NCBI RefSeq assembly: GCF_003711515.1
Contig: NW_021167090.1
Location: forward strand, 813,346 to 877,345
From: Sodiomyces alkalinus F11
Taxonomy: Eukaryota; Ascomycota; Sordariomycetes; Glomerellales; Plectosphaerellaceae
DNA length: 64,000 nucleotides
Reading direction: 5' to 3'
Made by a program: the position numbers and the translations under genes. Shown in pieces: positions 32,788 to 44,443 of this stretch; the first letter of the stretch is position 1; every line of letters starts with the position of its first letter. The notes under the pieces are model-generated. The model saw nothing but the letters and a program-made list of their open reading frames with translations. It ran no database searches and was not told the DNA's origin.

Positions 32788-33910
32788 CGCCGCGGAGTGC
32801 TCGACCTGTTTCGATGGCTTGAACGAACGGTCCAGTCGGGTACGGAAGGATTAAGTTTGGCGTTGATGACTTTAGCGCTTGATGATATAGTCCAGGAGGG
32901 AAAAGGGTAAGGTAATTATGAATTACATGTACATTTTTTGGACCATCAACCTGACGACGCGCCAAAACGTTCGGGCAAAAAATGACCGATCAGTGCCCCC
33001 TTAATTGCATCTGGTTGGTTTAAACACAGGCGCACAGGTGCGCAGAAAGATCACCGACAGGACACAGCAAGCGCTTCACCAAGTCGACTTCAATAACCAT
33101 CCAGAAAATGCATACGAGAAAAAAAGAAAAATGTCACCAATAAATTCTACATATCCAAATACTAGGAGAGCCATCTCATTTCGCTCCCCCATCATCTCAC
33201 CATGTCCGTCTCTTTTCACAACAGGGCAGCTAAAAAAAGCGGTCCCAGCTATCCTAAACACGCTTCATCGCGAAGCAACCAAAGCAAACTAATAAGAGAC
33301 ACCCCAAGGGAAAAAAAAGAGAACCGCCCGAACAAAAGTGAAGAAAAAAAATCAATCTCCTCCCTTTTCTCTTCCAAGCCATCGATATTATCTCATCGTG
33401 CCATCATTAATCAACCATCATGGCTGACGTAGCATGTCCTTTCTGGTTGATAGGTACGTTGGGGGAGGTGGGTAGTAAAGGTAAGGTAGGGGGTGACGGG
33501 AGGAAGAAAATATGTTATCGTCAACGAGGTATGGAATGTTTTCATCGTCGAGGCGTGCGAGTGGACCAACCTGTAAAAAAGAGAAGGTCCATTCCGCTGC
33601 CGCCCGAGGATTTTGGGGTATATACGGGCGAACAGGCGAAGAGGTGGAGGTGGACCAAGGCCCCGTCAACCAAATTCTGTCCTGTTCTTGCACTGGGCAA
33701 GTCTGGTGTCGTGTAGAATAGGAAGAAGGAAAAAAAGAAGAAGAAAAAAAGGGGAAAAGAGAAAGCCTCATCTCGAGGTGCAAATCTGTCCCGCCAACGA
33801 CAAAGCCCGAGCTAGAGTCTTCAGTGCTTGGGGGGATGCTGGAATATACAAACAACATGACATGAAGGCTTGAAAAGAAGAGCAAGGAAAAAAAAAAAAA
33901 AAAAAAAAAG

Positions 33911-33970
<60 letters not shown>

Positions 33971-34063
33971 AGGAAGAGGCTGCGTTATATGGCAAGGAGT
34001 GACAAGAAAATAAGAGGGGAATATTGGGGTGACCCAAGACAATGCAAACAACTCCGCCACCCC
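32788..34063. other. Intergenic region between ATL1 and the kinesin gene 3' end
   Basis: About 1.3 kb. The left part is the ATL1 promoter; the right part is low-complexity sequence just past the kinesin stop codon. Short open frames here show no protein-like character. Confidence 0.4.
33890..33966 (+). repeat. Long A-rich tract downstream of the kinesin gene
   Basis: About 77 bases nearly all A, broken only near 33909-33917. On the kinesin strand this is a T-tract roughly 100-170 bp after the stop codon. It may be part of a transcription end region, or a retroposed poly(A) remnant. Confidence 0.85.
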
Positions 34064-37000
34064 CTAGAAGCAGTTCAAAGACCCCTTCTTCTTCTTCTGC
34101 TTGTTGATGGCATTCATCCTCTCCTCGAGATGCGCCCGCGCCGCCTCCGCCGCCTGCCGCTTCTTCCGCTCCTCCTCCACCGCGTGCAGGCTCCACCGGT
34201 TGTCCTGCGCCGGCGGCGGCGTCGGCCGGTCCTTGAGCTCCTTGATCTCCGCCTCCAGCTGCCCGCACCGCTTGCGCCACGCGTCGCAGTCCGCCTTCAC
34301 CTTGTTCGACTGCTTCTCCAGGTCCGTCAGCGCCTCCTCCAGCGTCTGCGTCAGCTGCTTCTCCGCGTCCAGGTGCTTCTCGATCGTCCGGATCCGCGCC
34401 TCCTGGTCCTCCTGGATCTGCGTCAGCGACGCCATCGCCATGTTGTCCTTGCTCGCCGGCCGCATCCCCGTCGGCGAGCTCGGCACCGTCGGGCTGCCGG
34501 GTCCGTTGCCGCTGGGTAGCGGGGGCAGCGGGATCGCCGGCGGCGGCGACGGCAGAGACGTGTGTGAAGCGCTCTTGCGAAGGTTAGAGTTGGTCGAGTT
34601 CGTCCGCTGCGGCTGGCCGCTGATCGCTTCATCGTATTTGGCCTGGTTGGTGTTCAGAAATTGTCAGCTCACAGAAATACACCCACCTGTCGCCTCCACC
34701 TCCCGGGGGAGAAGAATTCTCCTCTCTTACCTGAAGCCCCGTGTGCTCCGCGCGCAAAGTCTCCAACTCGGCCTCGAGCTTCGTCTTCGCCGCAATGGCC
34801 TTATCCAGCTGCGCCTGCTGCTCCGTCTGTAGCGTCGAGATGCGGTTGTTGGTAATCTGGGCATGGTCAAAGTTCGTCTGGAGCTGGTCTTCCAACTCCT
34901 CCACAAGCCGCGAGTTCTTCTTGTTCTTGCTCTCGAGCTCCGCCATCTTCTTGCGAATCGCCGACAGCTGCTCCGTCACCGGCGCCGGGCTCCTGACCGC
35001 CTCACCCTCCCCGGTGAGTATGTCGGACAGCGTCGACTTGACCTGCTCGAGGTCCTTGAGGATCGTGTCGTTGATGTTCGAGAGCTCCACCATGTGCCGC
35101 TCAAACTCGCCCGTCTTCGCCTCCGCCTCGTGAAGCGCCTTTCGGTCCGCCATCAAGCTGTCGATGCGCTCCGTGAGCTTCTCCACGCCATCGTCGTCGA
35201 CGCCGAGGCCGCTCGCCACCTGCGCTGCCACCCTCGTCAGGTCGTCCCGCGCGTCGTTCAACTCGCTCTCCAGGATGCGGACCGCCTCGGCCTGCTCGTT
35301 CATCAAGACGCCCATTTGCTCTTCGTAGCCCTTCTGCTCCATCGCTCTGACCTCCGCCAGCTCGTTGGCGTGGTTCTCCCGGAGGAGCTTCATGCCTTCC
35401 TGGTGCGTCTTGAGCGCCTGCTCGTGCGCCGCGATTTGCTGCTCGAGGTTGTCCAGGAGCTCTTGCTGCGTCTTGCACTGGCTCGCGTGGAGATCGCGCG
35501 TCCGAATGGCTTCTTCCAGCTCGGCCTTGGTGGTAGCGTGGACGGCCTCAAGCTCAGCCACCCTGGCGGCGTTGCTGCTGATGATGGCCTTGTACTCGTC
35601 CACTTCGTCACGGAGGACCCTGACCAGGTTCTGATGTTCTTCCTTCTCCTCCTTGGCCTTCTCGCCAGCGGCCCCCTCCTGTTCAGCCACCTTGGCATTC
35701 AGCACGGTGACCTGGTCCTCGAGTTCTTCCATGTATTTCTTCATCTGAGATTCGGTGTCTTGCATGCATGCGAGCGCCGTCTGGTGCTTGGACTCCCAGG
35801 CCGCCAACTGACCCTCGAGCTCTACCATCCTCTCATCACCACCGGCGGGCTCGGAAGTATTGGTCGCGTCAGCCGAGTTCTCTGTCGGGGAAACAGGTGT
35901 GGGCGTCTCCTTGACGGCAGCACGAAGCGCTGCGATTTCGGCATGCAACTCCTTTTCGGCAGCCGCGTGCGACTCCCTCATCTCCTGCAACTGCCGCTCC
36001 GTCATCTCAAGCTGGTTCTTCAACGTAGACACGAGAGACATGTCCATCGGGGAAGCCTTCAAGCTGGACCGTTCCCGGGTCAGGCCCGAAATGATGGTCA
36101 TCTTGGTCTCCATCTCCTTCTTCGCCGCCGCAACATCCGCTTCGAGTTCCTGTATTCTCTCGGACCGCGCATGGAGCTCGTGCATGGCCGCGTTGAGGTT
36201 GAGTTCGAAATTCTGCATCACATCAGGCTGGTCCTCGAAGTTGTCGGCGGCGAGGTTCCGTAGCGAGGCGAACGATCGATGAGCGCGGTCGATGATCATC
36301 ACGTTCTGGCTCGATTTCCGGCGGATGATGGGTTGGGCCGTTCGGGGCGACGATGCCTCCGCCGCCCTGGCTTGGGCCACCTCCGTCTTGAGCTCCTCCA
36401 CCATGTCCAGCGTGTCGTGGTGCTTCTGCTCAAGCTGCGCGTACTTCTCCGCCAACTCCTTCTCTGTTGCTTCCTTTTCGGCTGAGAGTGCACGGAGTCG
36501 TTCAAGCTCGGAGGCAAGATCATGGTGAGATTGTGTCGGTGACGAGGGGACGTCGGTCAGGGCGGAAGATTCATCTTGCAGTTCAGGTCGCACTTCAGAC
36601 GTCTTCTCGTCTTCAACCGAGGCTTGTACCACGTCTTGGATCTTCTGGTCGGCTTGCGACTGGGTACCAGATTGTGGTGTATCGGGCCGCGCCTGGTTGT
36701 CCATCTTTTCCTCCGCCACAAATTCCTGTGACGCTTCCGGAGTGTCTGAAGCGCCGTCGTCTTCGTTTGCAGGGCGAATGGTAGCTGTCTCGGCATCGGG
36801 TGCGTCGACCGTGGTGGGTGAATCGAGGGCCGAGGATAGCTCGGACGAGAGGGACCGGTGCGTGCTATCATTGTGGCTGGTCAATCTCGAGTCGGAGAAG
36901 AAAGACGGCGGTCGCGTCCCGCTTGTGGGGGACGTGATGGACAGCATCGAGTCACGGACGTGCCGGTTGGGGTGGCGAGACTCGTCAATGGCGTCTTGCA

Positions 37001-39882
37001 GCTCCCGAAGAGCACGGAGAGCCTCCTCGTACCGGCTGTGCAAGTGGTCGTACTCCTGAACCGTGCTCTCATGCTCGACGCGGAGGTCGAGAAGCTCCTG
37101 CGTGACATTTTCCAGCTTGTCGGCGACGAACTTGGTCTGCGCAGGGCTCGGCGGGGTGTAGTCTGTCTCCTCCGGCCTGAGGTTGTCGTCATCTTGGGCC
37201 GCTGGGGTTTCGTCGTCGTAGTTGGCGGAGCCATTTTCGATCGTAGTCTCCGTCTCCGCCCCCATCTCGGCAGGCTCTTCGGGAATAACGTCCTCCTCAT
37301 CACCCTCGTGGATCACATCCCTGTGGCTCATTCGGCTCATATGCGACACATGCGACAGGCTGCGGGAGTGCTCGGCATGCTTACGACGGTGGCTTGTGCC
37401 GTTGGTGACTTGGGATTCGGCTTCGGGTTCCGGTACGTTGGATTCGCCTTGAATGTGATCCAACTCGTACAGAAGCGAATCGAGCTTGCCGAGGCTCCGC
37501 TGCCTCTCGATGACTTGTTCCAGCCGATCGATCTCCCGCTGCATCAGCTCGGCGTCCTGGTCAGCCTCGGCCAAGCGCTCCTCCAAGGTGGAGATGTAGT
37601 CTTCACAGGCGGCCTCGTTTTCTCTGGCACGGGCAATCTCCTTGCGCAGTTCGACAATGATAGCGGCATTCTTTTCCTCACCCGAAGTATGGCCGTCCAG
37701 CTTCGCCTCCAGGTCGTGGAGATAATTCTCGGTGCTCGCCTCCCGGTCCATCAGCTTCTGCAGACGGGCCTGGAGTTGCGAGTTGAGGGTCTCGACGTAG
37801 GCGCACTTGGTTTCCTTCTCGAGGAGGCTAGTCTCGGTGCTGGAAAGGATTCCGCGGGTGCTCGACAGGGATTGCTCGAGGGACTGGATGGTTTTCTCGT
37901 ATTCGAGGACGACTTGTTCGACGGCCTGGGCGAAGGAGTTGGACCGGTTCAAACGCTCGGTCGCACTCTTGTCAAGAGACTCCCCCCCATCGTCCTGGCC
38001 AGCCCGCTCAGCGTCCCGCGCCCTGGCCATCTCGGCGATTAGCTTCGCATGGCGCTGGCTCAGGGTGGTGTAGTTCTCTTGGATATCGAGCAACTGGTCC
38101 TGCAATTCCATCTCTCGCTCGTTTTGCCGGTCGGACCGACCTCCGTCGCCGGCGGGAGCCCGTCGGTCGCCGTTGTGGCGCTCGGCGTTGCGGACCTGGT
38201 CGCGCAGGAAGGCCACTTCGGCCTTGAGACGTTCGATTATGGCCTGCTTGTCGCCTTCCTCAATCTGCTGGATCCTGGGCTTGCTCTGAATCGCCCTGGC
38301 TCTCTGGGCATACTGGACCGTGTTCAGGGTCTCGCTCAGGTGGAACTCGGCCGGGGTCACGCAAGCGATCATGTAGGTGACGGCGTTGCCCCCGAGGGAG
38401 TCCTGTAGCAGACGAGTGAGCTTGGAGTCACGGTAGGAGACGTGAGATCCCGCGCTCCGGGACGAAAGCTGCGATATCACTTTCCCTAGGGCGGCAAGAC
38501 CGCCATTGATGGAAATGCCCTCCTTGGCGCGCTCGCCCTGTGCGCCGGTGTTTTTGAGACGTTCGCTACCGGCGAGATCGACAAAGTGGAGCTTGCTGTC
38601 TGTGGTGACCCAGCTCTCGTTGCCGGTCATGGCTTCGATGGGGACGGAGAATCGCTTTTCGGCGGCCAATGTTGAGGGAGAGGGGGAGCCGCTCTTCCGC
38701 TGTACCAAGTTGAGACTGAAGACGGCATGGGACCGCGAGGATCTTGCGTTGATGGCGGTGGCATCGGTCTGTCGCAGAGCGGAACCCAGGTTGAGCACAT
38801 TCATTAGGTCTTCGACGGAGTTGATGTCAACCTGCCGGAGGCCGGTAAGGATAATGTTGCCCTTGACGTCTTCCCGGATGGTGACGGTGGCACGTTCGTG
38901 TGTGGGTGTGTTGTCGGGGACGAGAAGATCGCGCAAGTGTTCGTTGTAAATCTCGACGTAGCTCGCCTTCAGTTGCCAACCCCTATCGGCACCGGTCGAT
39001 AGAGATGGGCCGTGGGAATAACGGGACGGAGTGCGCAGTTGTGACATGGAGCCGCGATTAGACTGCTTTCTGGGGCCATCAAGTTTGCTGAAAAGCGCAG
39101 CAGCAGCGCGAGGGATGACACCTGGTTGGCGTTTTAGCGTTAGGAGACGAGCCCATGTGTTTCTGAGGAGGAGGGGGAAAGAAGAAGAAAAACCCCCCTA
39201 ATCATACGCACCCATTGCATCGGGATCGTTCTGCTCCGATGGGCCAGAGGTGCCCATTGTGTAGGATTTTCCGGCCCCGGACTGGCCGTAGGCCAGAACA
39301 GAGACATTGTAGCCCTGGATAAAGGCATTAATCGAGTCGTTGAGATACTCCCAGACTCCTTCCTGGTCTACGTCGGGGCTAAAGACGCGATCGAATACGA
39401 AGATTTTTTTCCCATGAGGTGACTCGATGGCTATGTTGGTGTTGGATGTGACCTGGACCATGGACCGTTGAAATCGTTGTGGGATGAGGTCGAAGCCGGG
39501 GTCGGTGGGCTTGAGAGGTGGTCGCACGCGTACGGCTGGAAGAGTCGGACACGACGTGAGTTAGCCATCTAGGAAGAGCTTGCGTCCATGTCCATTTCGA
39601 CGGTGTTTCAAACATAGCCGAGCAAGACGCGAAAGGAAAGGGGTACAATCGCGAAGAGGCTGCGGTACAAGGCATAAATCGGGAAGGGGAGTCAACGTCG
39701 CACGACATACCAACTTTGACGGCAGTACGAGTGTCTTCGTCTGATGCTCTACTTCCACCTCCTCCACCAGCTGCCCTGCTGGTTATGCTCATGCGACTGT
39801 TGCTTCGGGGTGCTGGTCGAACCATGGCGCTCACTGGCCGTTGAGGAGGGTGGCCCGGTGAGGCGGGCGGGGAGGTGGCCAT
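34064..39882 (-). CDS. Kinesin motor protein with long coiled-coil tail
   Basis: Four exons: 39882-39711, 39535-39212, 39121-34731 and 34642-34064, 1821 residues. The N-terminal motor starts near residue 55 (VKVAVRVRPPLKP) with P-loop GQSGAGKSYTMG (Lys147; classic kinesins have GQTGSGKTYTMG), AINARSSRSHAVFSL, VDLAGSERLKNTGAQG and LLQDSLGGNAVTYMIACV. A short neck (TVQYAQRARAIQSKPRI) leads into about 1300 residues of heptad-rich coiled coil, broken by acidic disordered stretches, and a final basic end (KQKKKKGS). An N-terminal motor, this neck and very long coiled coils resemble kinesin-4/KIF21-like proteins, but I cannot fix the subfamily. It should move along microtubules as a dimer. The first 50 residues are S/P/G-rich and likely disordered. 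Confidence 0.88.
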
Positions 39883-40596
39883 GTTGGTAAGGGAAGGAAA
39901 GACACCAGCAGAGCGATGGGTGAGGCGGCCTCGAAAGAAGCAGTCGAAGAGAGAGAGACAGCGACTGTACTATGGCAATGACTGATCGAGGACGGTTGTC
40001 GGTCACGTCGAGTTTTCTGTCGGGAGGACTGGGCCGAAGGAAAAGAAGAAGAAAAAAGGCAACGACCAGGCAGCCGAAAAACAGGCGCCGTCGGTGAACG
40101 TCTGGTATAATTCGTAGAAAATATATGCAGGCCCAACAATAGATGTTTCGATAACAAGGCGGCTAAATGCAATAAGCAAACACGGCGGCGCGCCCGCGTT
40201 GTGGGATGGCCGCGTTTGCGCCCCTGGCAGTGTTGCTGTGTATGTCTGTAAAAGTTAACTGTCAGAGCGAGGCAACCGGAGTAGCAGCGGTCGTGGCGGA
40301 CATCGGGAGCCCGTCGAGAGGATTCCAGCAAAGGGGAAAGGGTAAGGTCGAGAAGGGGGGTAGGTTGGGTGAAGAATTAGGATGAAGCCGCTGTCCAAGA
40401 AGCAATTCTCTGCGACTATGGGGCCGGGGCAATCTACTTCGTAGAAAATAGGGGTGGTTGAGCAAGGTGCTGGTGCTTGTGCTGGTGGATGGAGGGTGGA
40501 GGGTGGAGTGAGAAGACTGGCCTGGTTGGGGGACTGGGTTGGACCTGGACCTGAACCAGGCCCAGTAGCACGGACACACCACAAAGTGTTAGTGTG

Positions 40597-40733
40597 CTAG
40601 GTCGGGTATGTACGTACCTATGTACCTAAGGTACGTGGATGTGACTAGGTTCTTCGTCGTGGGTAAGGTACCTTACCTTAGGTACCTACCTTAGGTAGGA
40701 AGTACGTTGTAGTGTACGTTGTACGTTGTAGGC
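40597..40733. repeat. Cluster of AAGGTACC / TACCTTAGG and GTACGTTGTA motifs
   Basis: Dense, overlapping short palindromes (TACCTAAGGTA, GGTACC) followed by several GTACGTTGTA units. Similar clusters lie at 41270-41350, 41757-41815, 41865-41900 and 44118-44165, all outside genes. Confidence 0.75.
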
Positions 40734-41756
40734 ACGACTCGCCAGCCTCAGACCAAGCCAGGGACTAGGACGAGGCAGGACCGCGAGGACGGATTCTGAA
40801 AGGTTGGGATGGGTAGTCGAAACAAAACAAGGACGCCATATGGTGAACCCCAGTTGGGCTGGAGTTTGTTCCGCGAAAGAAGAGAAGAACAGGGGTCTCG
40901 TTTGAGTAATAAATTAAACTCGGCAACCGAAAGGGGGTTGATTGGCGGTCCGTAGCGTTTGAGGGGTTGCGATTTGCTCAGAGCCTGACCCTCCTTTTTT
41001 TCGTTTTTTTCTTCTTCTTTTCGTCTTGGTGTCCCGAAAGAGGATATGATTCGCTTCGCACGGTCTCGATGCCTGACACGGTTATCCAAGGCGTTGGGTG
41101 TTTTCATATGGGGTTTGTCCCTTTTTTTTTTTTTTTTTTTTTTTTTATGAGAAAGGAGCGCCGCGCTGCTCGCTTTGCTTTCCCCCAATTCCTGATTTGA
41201 AGGGTGAGGGTGACGATGATGAGAAGATGGCCGTTTGAGGGGGAAAGCAGACCGGAGAAGACTTCCTTACGTTGTACCTACCTAGTACAACGTACGGACT
41301 ATACCAAAACAGCCGGGTACGAAGAAAGGCCGTAAAACCCTAGGTACCTTTCTTCGTCGTGCGTGCTTGGAGAAGAAAAGCAGAAAAGAAAAAAAAACCA
41401 CACTATGGACGCATTGATACTCTATACTGGTATGTCACCCCACCTACACATGAAATACGTACGAAGTACGGATGGTTATACGGTCCCTGACAATATTATA
41501 CCGGAAGTATATCGTTGTGTCTGCTTCGGAAAATCAATATCATGCAGAAAAGGGCAGGCGATACTGTAAGTCCAAATTCCTCCGTTTGGAGTTTGCGAAT
41601 AATTCCGCCGTTTGAGAACAAGCAAACAAACGCTACCCGGTCTATGGGACGGAGTGCTTGGTACGGAGTGCGAACAAGAGACGAAACATGGTGATATTTC
41701 AATATGTACATTAAGTATACGGACGTCGGTCCCTTTTCTGACCTGCGTCCGCCTTG

Positions 41757-41815
41757 ACTACCTACCTTAAGGTAGGTACCTAGGCATTCATAAGGTAAGG
41801 TACCTTATCCTCAGA
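41757..41815. repeat. Second AAGGTACC-type palindrome cluster
   Basis: CTACCTACCTTAAGGTAGG followed by GTACC and AAGGTAAGGTACCTTATCC. It can fold on itself; same motif family as 40597-40733. Confidence 0.7.
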
Positions 41816-44443
41816 ACCACACGAGACCGTATTAGGTATGTAGTACTGAGTACACCGCAAAGTACGACGTCCCTGTACAACGTATTCGTACGTTGTACTT
41901 CTCGCTATCATACTCCGACCGTCCAACCAATAAGTTAAGTTTCTCCGTATCAAATAAATGGTGGAGCCAGTAAGCCAGGGGAGAGGTGAAGAAGAAGAAG
42001 GAAAAGAAAAGGCGATATGGAAGACAGGACATGGCAAGTCCAATTCCCTCTAATCTCGTCCGAACAGGATCTGTGCATATATTTCGTACTGTCTATCATG
42101 CGATCCGGCGCGTTTCCTATTGGCTCCCCTGTTCTAGTTTCAGGCATATTCCCCATTACACAGACAGGCTCGGTTAGACGTACAGTGCCGCCGCACTGAC
42201 ATGGAGCTCATCCCCTGTCTCACCGAACGCAGGTGGCCCGGGCTTCCCCTAGCCCAGGTCCCTGAATCCACCTACGTGTATGTACCTAGGCAGGAATGCC
42301 AGTTGCCACGAGTCCGCCTATTACCATTGGTGCTGTTGGATAACGAAGGGGACGGGCCATGGAGAAATAGTGTAAGCATTCGGCCCCAAAAGGCAGGATA
42401 TGTTCATCCACTCCTTCGCCAATGCCACATTTACGAGCCGCTAGTTTTTCCTTGGAGTTCTCTCGTCCGCTGCGTACAAAGCACGAAGGAGGTCAAGTCA
42501 GGCTGTGGAACGGTAACACGGCCGATGATCGAAGACGCACTCCTACAGCCTGTCACGGGGGGAGAGGCGGGGGGGTTGTAATGCGACACTCACGGACGAC
42601 GAAGCTTTTCCCCCTATATGCAGCGCACTCCTCCGTGCGCAGCCTCTTCAGGACTCCTTCCGCCAACCAACTGCGAGCTCGCCCACAAAAAAAAATCAAA
42701 AAAAAAGAGAGAGAGAGAAAGAGAGACGATACGTCGACACAGCACGCGCTCTGCACGTCCTGTCACGTTTCTGCGCCGACGAATACCATGCGGCGCGTGG
42801 CGGCCTAGTAAATAGTCCGAGTACCATATAAAATGATAGCATTATCAGCAACCCCCAAACCCCCACGAGTGGTCCCTTTGGTCCTTTCAAACGCACAACC
42901 TCTGCAGACAAATGGCATTGTCCTGCCCTTACCGTGACGAGACGGGTTTGCAACGTGTTGCAAGGTGGGACGAAACGACCCCCACAACCTTGACGGCCAC
43001 TGCATATACCTTACGTTGCGCATACATAATAAGTCTCTGCCAGAGTTCGAATACCCAACTGCTGTAGGTATACATACGTAGGGAGCAGGGGATAAGCAAA
43101 CCGCATCACCGCTCATCACCTGATACGTACCATATATCATCACTTCATGGTCTACTCTACGCCTTGGGCCAGAACTAAATAATACCAATAAACCATTAAG
43201 TGAACATGAAAATGCATATTCTTTGGGTGTTCTTCCTTTCCCCGACGAAAGCACAAAATGTTTCGTCCTTTCGGTTCGACGTGGCCCCTGCCGGACCCGA
43301 TGAACATGCTTCATCCATGATCGACGCGATCCCCCTTCTGCTGTTACATTGAACCAGACGCGGGAACATTTGGTTCCTCAGTGGTCTCTGCATAATTAGT
43401 GTACAACGTACACACTGAGCTAGCCCAGATAACTGACCTTGTATGGAATGGATGATATGGATAACATGACCAGGCGGTCGCGATAACCCCGCCCCCTCTT
43501 TATCGTTTGCTTTGCCATTGCTTTGCTTCGCCGTGAGCGGTGACCAGACCGCTGATTGTCACTATCTCGGAGTACCTGACTCGTATCGTCCCAGAGCAAG
43601 CTTCGAGACATCGGATCTTATCAAATGCCGAAACAATTGGCACGTGGTTGACCCTATGAATCGTGTAAGAAGTATTACGTACGGATACAGGAATTTGTTC
43701 CAGCGGGGATGGATCGAAGCTACCTTACTGCCATGCTACCGACATGGCACTACCATGACCTTTCCCCTCGTTCCTCGTCTCCTCATCCGAGACATCTCGG
43801 AGCTGGCTGCTGGTGCCGGCGTGCGTATCCTTCCCCCACAGCCCTTTGTTTTGAACGATTGGGAGCTTCGCCATGACTCGTTCAGCCCTCGTACGTCGTA
43901 ATAATTCTCTCACCATCGTGATCCCTCGAAGCAATCAAGCGTGCCGTGACGATATCAGTAGTGTCACAGAGTAGCATCGCGTTTAGTAATTCCCAGACGA
44001 TATTAATCCATCTGTACATGTTCGCACACTAACTAACCACCGGGCAGCTCTGTATCAGAGTTTAACCGCCTCTTGCCGCTCTTACCGGCCTATCAGTATG
44101 ATTTCAATCCTACAACTAAGGTACCTACCTTGGGTACACGAGATCTCTGTACAACGCAAGGTACATCCGTAATATGAGTGCCTTTCGAAGAATTGGGGGG
44201 AAGAGCAAGGACAGGCACTTATTGCGTCAGCAGAAGTAGGTACTCCGGAGGTATTCTGTGGGAAACTCCTTCCCTGCGCCACTGACTGACCGCATGCTGA
44301 AGTCACGTGATGCTCGCGCAACGACCGCGACTTTGAACCTTTTGCCCTATTTTTGTGCTCGCGTCCTTTAACGCGGTTCCCTACCCGCCAACCAGCCACA
44401 TTATCGCCTTGATGAAGTCTGTTTTGGCAGTCCCCTCCACGAC

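Larger units (their letters stand above)
39883..44443. other. Gene-poor 4.5-kb gap between kinesin and eme1 (divergent)
   Basis: Both neighbours point away, so this gap holds two promoters. Many short frames occur on both strands but none has domain character or supporting splice structure. It is marked by repeated GGTACCTTACC/TACCTAAGGTA and GTACAACGTAC motifs, a T-tract (41120-41147) and an A/AG tract (42687-42725). Confidence 0.5.

Noticed and set aside
34863..38042. Long open frames on the plus strand (466 and 394 codons)
   Set aside because: They lie opposite the kinesin coiled coil, whose codon bias leaves the reverse strand open; their translations are leucine/arginine-rich with no domain.
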